Shown one piece after another: positions 1 to 11,416 of a stretch of DNA of 64,000 bases. Positions within the stretch are counted from its first letter, which is position 1. The number at the start of each line of letters is the position of its first letter. A model generated the notes under the pieces. It searched no databases, was not told the DNA's origin, and was given only the letters and a program-made list of their open reading frames with translations. The stretch is taken from NCBI RefSeq assembly GCF_026914265.1, contig NC_069126.1:78247232-78311231 (forward strand), written 5' to 3'. The stretch is from Mya arenaria (Eukaryota; Mollusca; Bivalvia; Myida; Myidae). A program made the position numbers and the translations under genes.

Positions 1-335
1 TGTCAGTACATTTATTATATGCCTATCAATTTCCTTTTCCATATCCGACAGTGACAATACAGCACGCCGTTTTGAAAAATCCGTATCACCATACTGTCGT
101 TTTCTAATTCCGTATCATGCGAGTAACATGTGTAGTCTCAGAACTTAAAACCAAAAAACTGGTAAAACCTGTCAACTTTTATATAGAATACATAAAATTA
201 TCTAGCTTTACTCACCCTCCAGAAGCATCTAATAATTCAGGAACATGGTTCTTCAAAGAAACATGAGGATAAGCACGAAGCATAGAACACTTCCAATCTA
301 TCTAGACGACTGTAGATGTTTGCCATTTCGAAGTT
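1..335 (-). repeat. Dispersed repeat, family D (first copy)
   Basis: This stretch is the reverse complement, with many substitutions, of 51650-51965 inside tetraspanin intron 2. Shared landmarks are CATATCCRACAGTGA near the start, a CGTTTTCT/CCGTATCATG block, ACTGGTAAAAC, and the end block CACTTCCAATCTATCTAGAC. No coding potential was seen. It is truncated by the window edge, so its full length and type are unknown. Confidence 0.7.
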
Positions 336-364
336 CATAAATTAGAATTATCATAAACATGAGC

Positions 365-436
365 AGTTCGGTGTGTAGACATGAATCCGTCTCGACCTGC
401 GATCTCGACGGATACGTGTTTACACACCGAACGAGA
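365..436. repeat. Short inverted repeat (hairpin, ~30-bp arms)
   Basis: The arms begin TTCGGTGTGTAGACA and end TGTTTACACACCGAA, and both contain GATCCGTC-like cores around a short loop. The arms pair over about 30 bp with a few mismatches. It may be a tiny MITE remnant; no target duplication was identified. Confidence 0.6.
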
Positions 437-639
437 CGTGATACGGGTCATAATATACCCAATGTATTAGCTTTTAATACTTACGTTTAGCAGTAATTTG
501 CTTTATTATCAAAATGGGTTTTAATTTTACAGATTTGCCCACAATTGTCGTGTCATCAGCAATTAATGATAAAATTAATTAAGATAATCTAAGTGTATTC
601 CGGAGTTAATATTATTTTGCACCATGAATGTGAAAGCAG

Positions 640-2665
640 CGTTGACCCACAATCATTCTGTAAAATATTCATCATTATTATCTAACCTAAGTTGAATCTC
701 CAACATTCTATAACATAAGTTAACCTCCATCATTCTGTTACCTACGTTGAACCTCCATTATTATGTTACCTTCGTTGAACCTCCATCATTCTGTTACCTA
801 CGTTGAACATCCATTATTATGTTACCTTCGTTGAACCTCAATCATTATTTTACCTTCGTTGAACATCCATTATGATGTAACCTTCGTTGAACCTCAATCA
901 TTATTTTACCTTCGTTGAACCTCTATCATTCTTTAACCTTCGCTGACTCACCATTTGACTTTTACTCATGTTGAGCCACAATTATTCTGTAACATACGCT
1001 CATCCATCATTGATTTTAGATCATCAATCTGTAACTTTCGTTGTCCCATCTTTCACTAACTTGAGTGAAACCTCGTCCATCAACCACAATGGTGTAGCCT
1101 ACGTTGATCCTTATCATTCTGATACCTACGTTGAGCCTCCATCATTCTTTAACCTACGTTGAGCCTCCATCATTCTGTAACCTACGTTGAGCCTCCATCA
1201 TTCTGTAACCTACGTTGAGCCTCCATCATTCTGTAACCTACGTTGAGCCTCCATCATTCTGTAACCTACGTTGAGCCTCCATCATTCTGTAACCTACGTT
1301 GAGCCTCCATCATTCTGTAACCAACGTTGAGCCTCCATCATTCTGTAACCATCGTTGAGCCTCCATCATTCTGTAACCATCGTTGAGCCTCCATCATTCT
1401 GTAACCTACGTTGAGCCTCCATCATTCTGTAACCTACGTTGATCCTCCATCATTCTTTAACTTACGTTGAGCCTCCATCATTCTGTAACCTACATTGAGC
1501 CTCCTTCATTCTGTAACCTACGTTGAGCCTCTATCATTCTGTAACCTACATTGAGCCTCCATCATTCTGTAACCTACATTGAGCCTCTATCATTCCGTAA
1601 CCTACATTGAGCCTCCATCATTCTGTCTACATTGAGCCTCTATCATTCTGTAACCTACATTGAGCCTCTATCATTCCGTAACCTACGTTGAGCCTCCATC
1701 ATTCTCTAACCTACGTTGAGCCTCCATCATTCTCTAACCTACATTGAGCCTCTATCATTCTGTAACCTACATTGAGCCTCTATCATTCCGTAACCTACAT
1801 TGAGCCTCTATCATTCTGTCTACATTGAGCCTCTATCATTCTGTAACCTACATTGAGCCTCTATCATTCTTTAACCTACATTGAGCCTCCATCATTCTGT
1901 AACCTACATTGAGCCTCCATCATTCTGTAACCTACATTGAGCCTCTATCATTCTGTAACCTACATTGAGCCTCTATCATTCTGTAACCTACATTGAGCCT
2001 CTATCATTCTGTAACCTACATTGAGCCTCTATCATTCTTTAACCTACATTGAGCCTCTATCATTCTGTAACCTACATTGAGCCTCCATCATTCTTTAACC
2101 TATTTCGAGCCTCTATCATTCTGTAACCTACATTGAGCCTATATCATTCTGTAACCTACATTGAGCCTCCATCCTACATTGAGCCTCCATCATTCTTTAA
2201 CCTACGTTGAGTCTCCATCATTCTTTAACCTACGTTGAGCCTCCATCATTCTTTAACATACGTTGAGCCTCTATCATTCTGTAACCTACATTGATCCTCT
2301 ATCATTCTGTAACCTACGTTGAGCCTCCATCATTCTGTAACCATCGTTGAGCCTCCATCATTCTGTAACCTACGTTGAGCCTTAATCATTCTGTAACCTA
2401 CGTTGAGCCTATATCATTCTGTAACCTACGTTGAGCCTCCATCATTCTGTAACCTACGTTGAGCCTCCATCATTCTGTAACCTACGTTGAGCCTTAATCA
2501 TTCTGTAACCTACGTTGAGCCTCCATCATTCTTTAACCTACGTTGAGCCTCCATCATTCTGTAACCTACGTTGAGCCTCCATCATTCTGTAACCTACGTT
2601 GAGCCTCCTTCATTCTGTAATATTCGTTGAGCCTCCCTCATTCTGTAACATACGTTGATACTTCA
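640..2665. repeat. 28-bp minisatellite array (~70 copies)
   Basis: The unit is about 28 bp and contains CCTACGTTGAGCCTCCATCA followed by TTCTGTAA. The left edge (640-1150) is degenerate. The centre is more regular, with CTACG/CTACA and CTCC/CTCT variants clustered in blocks, as expected of local unequal exchange. 28 is not a multiple of 3 and stops are frequent, so it is non-coding. Confidence 0.95.
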
Positions 2666-3263
2666 TCATTTTGATTAACAATTTCTGTAACCTATGTCTT
2701 TTAGCATTATTCGTAGTTGTTTTCTGTTAGTTTTGCTTTAGTCTTCAACCTACCTTAGCACACCAGCAATCTGCACCATGTTGTTTAACACCTTAAGTAT
2801 GTTCAGAAATTACAGTATGTCTGTACTCTTGTTGTGTTATTTCGGATTATCCGAGAAGGCTTATTTTCGACTTTAGATTTTTGATGCCTATTTAATTGAT
2901 TCCTTATAATATGTTTGCTATTCCAGGCTTTCCTACTACCACGGGAACTACAACTTAATAACATTCCGAGTGTCATCCAACCAAACAAATTTGAAATATA
3001 TTCATCTACCAATGAACCCTGGCTTTATATTTGTTGATTGATGTTGTTTTAAAAACGATGAAGGCTTGAATTCAACTTGTGATTTGTTATTCAAATATAA
3101 CAACAAAAAGTTATGTTCTGGTCGAGGGTACCTTACAACGAAAGACCGATGGTTTTGAAATTTATTTACTAAATATACATTAGTTTGGCATTTCAGCTGG
3201 GTGTGATTATGTTAGTTTTATGTGTTTTATTGTTAAATGTGTTTGGTAACTCGAAGTCATTCA
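2666..3263. other. Unannotated AT-rich spacer
   Basis: I see no exon, RNA gene or repeat structure that I can support here. Confidence 0.5.
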
Positions 3264-3598
3264 TTTAAAGAGATCAGACAACAGATGATACAAAACTCGG
3301 TAAATACAGTATATCTCCAAAACAAGTCTATAATTGTCCATGCGATGTTGCTAACTAATCTGAGTTTCCCCGTTCAACAAAAGCGCATAATGGTTTCCCA
3401 GTTGAAATCATAGCTGTTTATGAGTAAATATAAATATACTAACCTTTTTTTTACTTACTGGGATTTACGTGGCAGACGACCCAAGTAAATTTCGAATTGG
3501 ATAAATGCGCAAAAACTGCGATAGATGCATGTGTCGAAAGCGTTGTGATATACCAGTAAGTAAGATTCAATGCGTTGTACACAACCTTTACAATATAG
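3264..3598 (-). repeat. Dispersed inverted-repeat element, family C (truncated copy)
   Basis: It begins with the terminal sequence around GACAACAGATGATACAA and runs through blocks found reverse-complemented at 44936-45374, such as TTACTGGGATTTACGTGG and CTGCGATAGATGCATGTGTC. It stops at about 3598, where the Gly-rich pseudogene sequence begins, so the far terminal repeat is missing. Confidence 0.65.
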
Positions 3599-3599
3599 A

Positions 3600-5035
3600 T
3601 GGTGCAAACACTGCCACCATCTGCACCTTTTCCTCCTGGGGCTCCATCCGACGAGATGGTACCATTCACAAGCAGGTAACTGGACACCTTAAGTTTAACA
3701 AAGCCTCCCCCATTTCCTCCGTCTTCAAACTGTACATTGCCTCCTCGATTACCACGATGGGATGGCTTGTACAGTCTACCGTAGTATTTACCTCCCCATA
3801 CATGCATAGCATTCCCTCCCATATCAGCTGCATAGGGGATTACCTTCTCAAGCACTGTAAGAGCCCCCATGTTAACGGCAATATGACCACCGCTTCTTGC
3901 ATTGGCATCACACTCACTTGAAGGTCTACCAGTGGCCTCCATTGAATCCAAACCTTTAAGGGCAACACTGCAGATAACATAGATATTCACCAGCCCCACC
4001 GCCTTCTGTCAATGAATCTTCCCAGGATGATCTCATGATTCCGCCTAAAATGAGCTCATTTGTCTGTATGTATATGTAACAACAACCCTTTCCACCTTGT
4101 CAACCCGAGGCCCTCCAGTGAGTGTAGATTTTACGAAATGGCACAGAAACATCTTATATCCATTAATTACCACCCACACCTCCAGCTGATGTGTTAGGCC
4201 CACCATTCTTGCCAATACCATGAGCAGTAATTGGGAACAGTGTGTCATCTTTTGCTGCTCATCAATTGTCGCTTAAAGCTGCTTCTCGTTTACTGCCACC
4301 TGGTTGACAAAGTTTGATTCTATGACGACTATCCGTTTTAGCTCCTCCAGGGTCCCTATTATCAACTTGAGACCACCAAGGCATCAGGTATAAGAAAGTG
4401 TGATAGAGACCAGTGTGTAACTGCCTGGCTCACGTGTGAGTCTGTATTCTCCATTGGCATATGAGGAGATACAGCTTGTCAGGAGCCCTGCAATAGTGCC
4501 TCCATTTTCCAAAACCAGGTTGTTAAATGTACATGCCCCCTTGACGTTCAGTGTCAGTCCGTCCACAGAGAGTATCACGTGAAAGGATGTTTTATTCACC
4601 AATCTCAACGTTGATGGTTGTAATAAACTCCCCAATGACCCTTTCACCACTGCAGCCCTGACCTTATTTTGGTCAGTCACATGAAGAGTTACGGTTGTGT
4701 CTCCAGTTATTTCAGCCATTCTTAGCTCTCTGTCTGCATCTTCGAATATGGCATTGGCATACCCGGAGAGTGTGAGCACTTTGTATGTGAAATCTTCATT
4801 AGCAGGGTGGACTCCACTAATGTTTGTGTTTGTCTGTTTCTGTACGTAGCTGTTCAGATCCCCTTCATTGTGCCCAGGTTGTGGTTATTGTCGCCTCCAT
4901 GGACAGTAGCCTCACCAGTGAAGGTTTATTGTGAAGTTACAATGATGAAGATCCTCCCTCCAGCTCCAACCCCTCCATATCCAAGGCCTGTCCCTACATT
5001 AGCCTTGAAATCAGTTGAAATGTTGAAATCAGAAT
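3600..5035 (-). pseudogene. Broken Gly-rich modular secreted-type protein
   Basis: On the minus strand, conceptual translation gives glycine-rich modules reminiscent of large repetitive extracellular proteins of marine invertebrates. Near 4900-5035 there is GYGGVGAGGRIFIIVTSQ followed by a stop, then TFTGEATVHGG. A non-Gly domain lies at 4384-4779 (LTLSGYANAIFEDADREL onward). At 3500-4000 there are further modules with KYYGRLYKPSHRGNRGG and DGAPGGKGADGGS. In-frame stops at about 4927 and 4855, and at least two frame changes, break the reading. No clean splice sites explain the breaks, so I call it a pseudogene. A poorly modelled multi-exon gene is possible but less likely. The family is recognised by pattern only and I cannot name it. 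Confidence 0.5.
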
Positions 5036-5067
5036 GATGCATGCATTTCCCCTACTGAGCGAGTTAC

Positions 5068-5076
5068 CCCCACACA

Positions 5077-5120
<44 letters not shown>

Positions 5121-5126
5121 CACACT
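5068..5126. repeat. Compound (CACG)n(CA)n microsatellite
   Basis: About nine CACG/CGCA units run directly into a pure CA tract. The reading frames across it (Thr-His-Ala or Val-Cys-Arg-Ala) are artefacts. Confidence 0.97.
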
Positions 5127-5614
5127 GAGCTCCATGAACAGTCGAGTGGTGTCGTACGCGAGCCCACCAAATACGCTAGAACTGTGGGTGCCCCATGGCC
5201 CCATGGGGAGAACCCCAGCCACCCCACAAGAGCTCCAAAAAAGTAATACCCCGGATTTCATTGGTTGTCACTTAATCCCGATTACTTACATCATTTATTA
5301 TAAATATTAAATGTATACTTTTTGAGAAATTTTATATCAAACAAGAATAGTGAATTAACAATCACAGATTATTTTAACGGTGCATGAATATAAATATAAT
5401 GCAAAGCATGTCTGGATGATAGCATCTTTTAAGCAGTTGGATTTTGTTTGGTGCGTTTGGAGCCTCATCGATTGAAAGCTTGGGTCCCCAAGGCAACTAA
5501 ATGGGGGCATTTGTACACAAAGTTTCCATGTTTTCGAAAGTACGTAAGGAAGGTCGTGAACAAAATTCAATAGTTTGAAGGAATATAAAAAAAATGGAAA
5601 AAACATGGAAACAA

Positions 5615-5955
5615 TAAAAGTGACACTCGTTTTTAAAATGTAACACATGTATATCAATCATATGTTGAGTGATAAACCTTTAACAACTTAATAATAATAC
5701 TAAATAATGCATTTATGGGAAATATTAATTACATGTTCTGATAACAAGATTGTAACCATGTACTTAATAGCTGAAAACGCACAAATATTAAGTTCTTGGA
5801 GGGTCTTAAACGATTCACATAATCAACTGTCGTCTCATCAGGTAGGAAATACCGTACTTTCTGCCCTTTTCTTTTAAATCAAAAACGGTATTCTTCATAA
5901 GAACCATTGTTTTCGATATTTATTCATCCTTTTCGGTAAATTAAAACTAGTGTAT
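5615..5955 (-). mobile_element. MITE-like element, family B (minus copy)
   Basis: It is the reverse complement of the family B elements at 8474-8809 and 61156-61500. Shared segments include GTGACACTC at one end, TAATAATGCATTTA-like central sequence, ACAAGATTGTAACC, and AACGGTATTCTTCATAAG near the other end. It has no coding capacity. It is probably non-autonomous, inferred from its length of about 340 bp and its copy number. Confidence 0.7.
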
Positions 5956-6035
5956 TAGTTGTGGCTCATCTTTTATGGGAGTAAGAGTGCATATTTAACT
6001 GAGGAATAATTTCATACTTTATCCAAACGATTAAG

Positions 6036-6292
6036 AGTTGTCCGGATAGCGTAGTGACTAGTGGTTAACGCACTCACTTCTCACAAAGTCCTCACGGGTC
6101 CATTCCCGGCCTGAGTGCATTTGAATTTTGTTTGTGGTCACTAAGCCGGACAAGTGGGTTTTCTCTGGTTACTCCGGTTTTCCCCAGAACACAAGACCAA
6201 ACTCTTGCTTAAACATCGGGCCAGCGAGAATTATCAATATAATGTTGTTATACCGTTTTTCACAATCGTTGTAAAATAAATGGGCCTTACCT
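6036..6292 (+). mobile_element. tRNA-derived SINE (plus copy)
   Basis: The head is tRNA-like (GTCCGGATAGCGTAGTGACT). An A-box-like region is followed by a B-box-like GGGTCCATTCCC. The body contains GGACAAGTGGGTTTTCTC, and the tail ends CACAATCGTTGTAAAATAAA. A closely related copy in opposite orientation lies at 6485-6726. The tRNA fold is imperfect, so this is a SINE head and not a functional tRNA gene. Confidence 0.8.
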
Positions 6293-6450
6293 AGTATGTC
6301 CCCGGGTAGCTGGGGCATTTGGCGGGGATTTTACCGGCAGTTTGTCCTCGCATGATGGGGATTTTACCTGGGATTTGCTGGACCGAAAGTCAAAGTCCAC
6401 GCTATTCCCCGGACCTGGGGGCGTGGTTACAATTGACTGGTGCATTATGA
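6293..6450 (+). mobile_element. Half of an inverted-repeat element, family F
   Basis: It matches the right halves of the elements at 57790-58047 and 59818-60135: GGGCCTTACCTAG, TTGGCGGGGATTTTACC, and the terminal GGCGTGGTTACAATTGACTG followed by GTGCAT. The left half and left terminal repeat are absent. It sits exactly between two oppositely oriented SINEs. Confidence 0.7.
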
Positions 6451-6484
6451 AGCATACGTGAAAATGTGGCTGAACTTATTTAAA

Positions 6485-6726
6485 CTTTATTTAATTTTAC
6501 AACGATTGTGAAACAAGCTATTACAACTTATATTAATCACTCTCGTTGGCACGATGTTGCGCGAGAGTGTGGTATTGTGTTGTGGGGGAAACCGGAGTAC
6601 CCGGAGAAAACCCACTTGTCCGGCTTGGTGACCACTAATCAAACTCACATGCGCCCAGGCCGGGAATCGAACCCGGGTCGCCTTGGTGAGAAGCGAGTGT
6701 GCTAACCACTGCGCTAACCGGACACC
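6485..6726 (-). mobile_element. tRNA-derived SINE (minus copy)
   Basis: Read on the minus strand it has a GTCCGGTTAGCGCAGTGG head, a B box GGGTTCGATTCCCGGCC, the GGACAAGTGGGTTTTCTC body and a CACAATCGTTGTAAAATT tail. It is less decayed than its partner at 6036-6292. Confidence 0.85.
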
Positions 6727-7387
6727 ACATGATACTGGCTGAACTTGCATTTCCTGTTCGACTAAAAATACAATATGTTGTACTTGGAATGATACTAAAT
6801 TGAATTTTACACATTTATGCCGCTTATTACCCGAGATCTCCTTGCCGATGCAAGTAAACAATGTAAATTTTAATAAATCGGAAGTGGAATCGAAAGCATG
6901 TCTCCTGTAATACCCGAAACGGTCATTTTAGGAAGTAAAATTGCACCTTCGAAATTATTAGTAAGTTTTCTTGTCTTTCTTTATTGTCTATTATCCAGTT
7001 TATTGGCTTAATGCTATGAAAGTAAGAATTTATTTAACTAGTTCTAAGACTTGCCCAGTCCATTAATACATTACGATAACCGGTGGATGAAGTAACACGT
7101 TAAATATTACATAATTTTCATATGAAGCAGCTGCATTGAGCTCACAGCAGTAAAGGTGTGTGAGTTATTTTTTTGGACACAACATGATACTGACAGCAGA
7201 CATAACAAATCATTGTCAAACAAACATTTACAAAATCGAGAACAAATATATGTTCTTGTTAAATATCTTCAAAACATTTATATTATTGATTTATTATCTA
7301 TATATATTTAGATTTGGTACCTTAAGGGAACACAATATAGCTTGATGCAAAAAAGAGTTATGCTAATTAATTATATGTAAAGCTAAT

Positions 7388-8120
7388 TTGACATTCCCTG
7401 TGCATTCCATGTTCATTCTCTGTTCATTCTCTGTGCATTCCGTATTCATTCTCTGTACATTCACTGTACATTCCATGTCCATCCCCTGCGCATTCACTGT
7501 ACATTCCATGTCCATCCCCTGTACATTCCCTGTTCATTCCGTGTTCATTCTCTGTGCATTCCCTGTGCATTCCGTGTTCATTTTCTGTCCATTCTCTGTG
7601 CATTCATCGTGCAGTCCCTTTACCCTGTTCCTTTAATGTACATACCATGTTCATTCTCTGTTCATTCTCTGTGCATTCCCTCTGTATTCCGTGTTCATTC
7701 TCTGTACATTCCTTGTGCAGTCCCTTTTTGTATTTCCCTGTACATTCCCAGTGCATTCACTGTGCATATCCCGTTGAATCTTTGTGTATTCTCTGTTCAT
7801 TCCCTGTGCTTTCTCCATGTGTATTCCCTGTGCATCCCCTGTGCATTTCACGTGCTTTCGACGGGCCTTCGATGTGCATTCCCTGTTCATTCACTGTGTA
7901 TTTCCTGTGCCTTTAGTATGCATACCCTTTGCATACCCTGTGTCTACCCTGTTAATTCCTTGTGCCTTCCCTGTGAATTTCCTTTGCATCCCCTGTGCAT
8001 CTTTTGTGCATTCACTGTACATTCCATGTCCATCCCCTGTACATTCACTGTACATTCCATGTCCATCCCCTGTGCATTCACTGGGCATTGTGCATTCACT
8101 GTTTATTCCATGTTTATTTA
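7388..8120. repeat. 11-bp minisatellite array (~66 copies)
   Basis: The unit is CATTCNCTGTN. Because 11 is not a multiple of 3, three units make an 11-residue periodic peptide (SVHSLCIPCSF type), so all frames of both strands look open. I treat these frames as artefacts. Confidence 0.93.
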
Positions 8121-8473
8121 GCGCATGTATCAATATTTACTTGAAATTTTAATAAGACGAAGAGAGTAAATAAAGTTATTTGTCGTTTAGTCTTAAACAA
8201 GTCCGTGTTACGAATTAAACAAACTTAACATATGAATGATCAAACAAATCTACTTTTTAATGTTAATAAAAGCAACATGTTATGGGTTCTCATATCGTAT
8301 TTAGTTTTGTTAAAGGGTGATAGTTCGTTTTTACCAACATCTTTTTTTTAGTCCAGCATTTGAGGAATGATTATTTCTTCTTCTATTGACACATATGCCA
8401 TAATTTTATGACCGGGTCACGATCAAGGATGCCAGAAATATCCAATAAGTTGAGGCATAAGTATGCATAACAC

Positions 8474-8809
8474 TTAAAGATGCACTCTCACTCCCAAATA
8501 AGATTCACCAAAATTAATTCAATAATTTCAACATACCAAAAAGAATCAATAAGTGTCGAAAACAACGATTTTAATGAAGGATACCGAGTATAATTTTGAA
8601 GAAAGGTGCAGAAAACACGGTATTTCTACCTTATGAGAAAATAAAATCATTTAATATTTGTGCGTTTATAGCTATTAAATACACGGTTACAATCTTGCTA
8701 TCAGTAATTCATATTTTCCTTAAATGCATTATTTAGTAAGTTTATCACTCAAAAATTATGTTTTGTATACATGTGTATGTATTTATTTTGAATAAGAGTG
8801 TCACCTTAA
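8474..8809 (+). mobile_element. MITE-like element, family B (plus copy)
   Basis: It begins TTAAAGATGCACTCTCACTC and ends GAGTGTCACCTTAA, giving ragged terminal inverted repeats. It is collinear with 61156-61500 and reverse-complementary to 5615-5955. Confidence 0.75.
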
Positions 8810-10359
8810 CGACTGAAAGTTTTACCCCGAGATAAGACATTGACTACCATAATATAACCGAAAAATGATACCAAAGTCGTGAGTCGCCCTTTAATCGTAC
8901 GATATTTAAGTTTGTTTCGGTATGACGCGCATGGCCCGATATTTTTTCTATTGTCATTATCTGTTTCGTTTTGTATAGGCCTGTAAGATCATTGGTGACA
9001 GTAGGCCTAGGTGATAGCACAGACAATAAAAATGATATTGAATTAATATCCTGCTGCAATTATACAATCTTGCGATCGTGGAGTATATTGCTGCATGGTT
9101 TTTTTAGCTTAAAGGTCTAAACGTGATATACCCGGTGTTAAAATTAGATAGTGTATAGACCAGGCTCTGTTTAAGGTAACCGAGTGCGGTTTATGTATTT
9201 GGAAAAGGATTCTGCAACTTTGGGTAAGATAGTTACTTTGCTATGTTTTCATCATATGCTTTCATTTATTCATCTAAGTGTATATATAATGCGATACGTA
9301 TACATATGTTTATTATTTAGTATGTGCATTTGTAATGTTTCAAATCTGAATATGATTCATATAGCTTTGATTTAAACTTATCGTACCCCGTTTTTAACAG
9401 TAATATGTACTTGACTGACGCTATGTTCGTTTCTTACTATGATAATTACTGTCCATTCATGTAAATCGATTTAAGAAGGCTATAGCGATAACATGGTTCA
9501 GTGCACACCAGGCTGTAATGATTTACAGCGAATGTATTTGAAACTTTGTCAAAGTTGTGTTTTTTCTTAAATCAAATAAACAAGATAAGATCAAATTGAG
9601 GCTATAAACACATGTTCATGCATTTTATACGGTTTAAATTTACGCTCAAGTGATCAATTTACCTGTATAAAGTTTACCTGTGTTCAAATTGAAAGTAGAC
9701 AATTGTTCATTAAATTAATATTATCACAAAAGATTTGGTTTATCAGTCCTTAAGCATATAAGCTATAAGCTTTAGCTATGCAATTGAACAAAAACTGTTG
9801 ACTCGTCAATTATTGGAAGAAAGTTAGAGAAGGAACACCAGAAACTTCAAAATCAGAAGGTAAACAAATAATATGCATTTCACCATTCCAATAAAGCAAG
9901 GGCATGTTTAACCTCTTACCTCAGTAATTCCCTTATGTACCATTTCGCGAAATATCAAGCTTAGAATTATTGTAATGTTTGAATTTGAGTCTGTAAAAAT
10001 GCCTCTTTTATAAGGTTGAAATACACGGTGCAATGAAAATCAGACTTTCGGAGTGAAAACTTACCATTTGCACAAACTATCAGAAACATGCTTAATTAAA
10101 AAAATGTGTCGATAAAACGGAATGTGTTGGAGTACGTTTCTTATATTAGCCGTATTTGTAGTTAAAAAAATCAGTTTCTACGTGCAGTCAACCTTAGGTT
10201 CATTAAGCATGTTCTGGTACTTACATGCTTAAAATTTTGGCAGGGTGATTTTGTGATACTCACAATAATATTAACAATTTATAGCCCGAAACGGTGCGTT
10301 CTGAGCGTATTTTATTACATTTTTCTCCGATATTGACATTAAACGTGAATATTGACGAT
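8810..10359. other. Spacer upstream of ceramide synthase
   Basis: This is AT-rich DNA with no supported gene or repeat. The promoter and any untranslated first exon of the downstream ceramide synthase may lie here or in 10460-11400, but I could not locate them. Confidence 0.4.
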
Positions 10360-10457
10360 TTATTTTATTATTATTATTAAATATTATTTATTTTTTATTT
10401 ATTTATTATTATTTATTTTATTTATTTTTTTTTGGGGGGGGGGGGAGGAGGGGGGTG
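10360..10457. repeat. (TTATT)n low-complexity tract followed by poly-G
   Basis: A run of TTA/TTATT units changes abruptly to about 11 consecutive G and then a G-rich tract. It is simple sequence with no coding potential. Confidence 0.95.
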
Positions 10458-11416
10458 CAGCCAACACTCCGCCCGAATCAGTCAGTGGGTATATGGTTAT
10501 TAATTCAAAGATGCGATGAAAATATGTATCATTCCGAAATTAAGAATAGGTTTTTGTTCATTAAGGGGTATTCGTGAAATTTAATCGTAAATTTCCGGCG
10601 CAGTTTTAGGAAATGGCAATATGAACCATTTGATGTAGATATTTTATGTTAACGTATTATGTTACTCACTGGGCTTTTAGCAATGGTTAAAGGTTGTTAG
10701 TATGTTCTCACAAACTTACAGTGTGTGTCGCATTACCAATTATTTTGTGTTAAGTTCATACTCATAACCTTTAACCTTTAACAGTTCTACATCATGTTGT
10801 GAAAACTACCTACTATTTTTTTACTTCTGCTTAACCCGATTAAAATGAAATTAACGTATTAAACTGAAGTAAACTGCCTCCTCATTTGACAAAATTTTAT
10901 GTTGACCACTAACATGGTGTTGGTGCTCTGAACATTTCCCATGTACTTCTATGCACTATGATATATCTAGAGCAGATTTTAATATAAACATCTGGTATTA
11001 TGATAATCTTTTATCAAATAAAATAATCGGGCGGACTATAAAGTCATGAACAGGAATGACATTTTTATAAGTATGACAAATAAAACATGTTTCAATGTTA
11101 AAAATAATACTTTCTTTGCAAAAGCGAGATTACAAACAAGGGAGAACGAACAAAACGCAAGCGTACTGTGCAATGAAGCTATATCGTAAAATGCACTTAC
11201 GGTATATCTCAGTTGGTTTAACCAAATCTTTATTACGTTTATCAACAATGCAGCAATAGAAATCAATACGAAGTATAAACCAGATTACGTTCAAATTGCC
11301 ATAAATTTATAGATAATTCTGGCTTAATACATTGCAATTGTACGTGTAGCTGAGAATAAAGGCTGAAAATGTTTCCAGCTCCAACAATTAACATTATTTC
11401 AATTTCATTCTTACAG

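Noticed and set aside
3505-3921. Plus-strand 138-codon frame
   Set aside because: It is the complement of the Gly-rich minus-strand pseudogene, with low complexity and no recognised domain.
5040-5260. Small coding frames across the CA/CG tract
   Set aside because: The Thr-His and Val-Cys-Arg runs are direct readings of a microsatellite.
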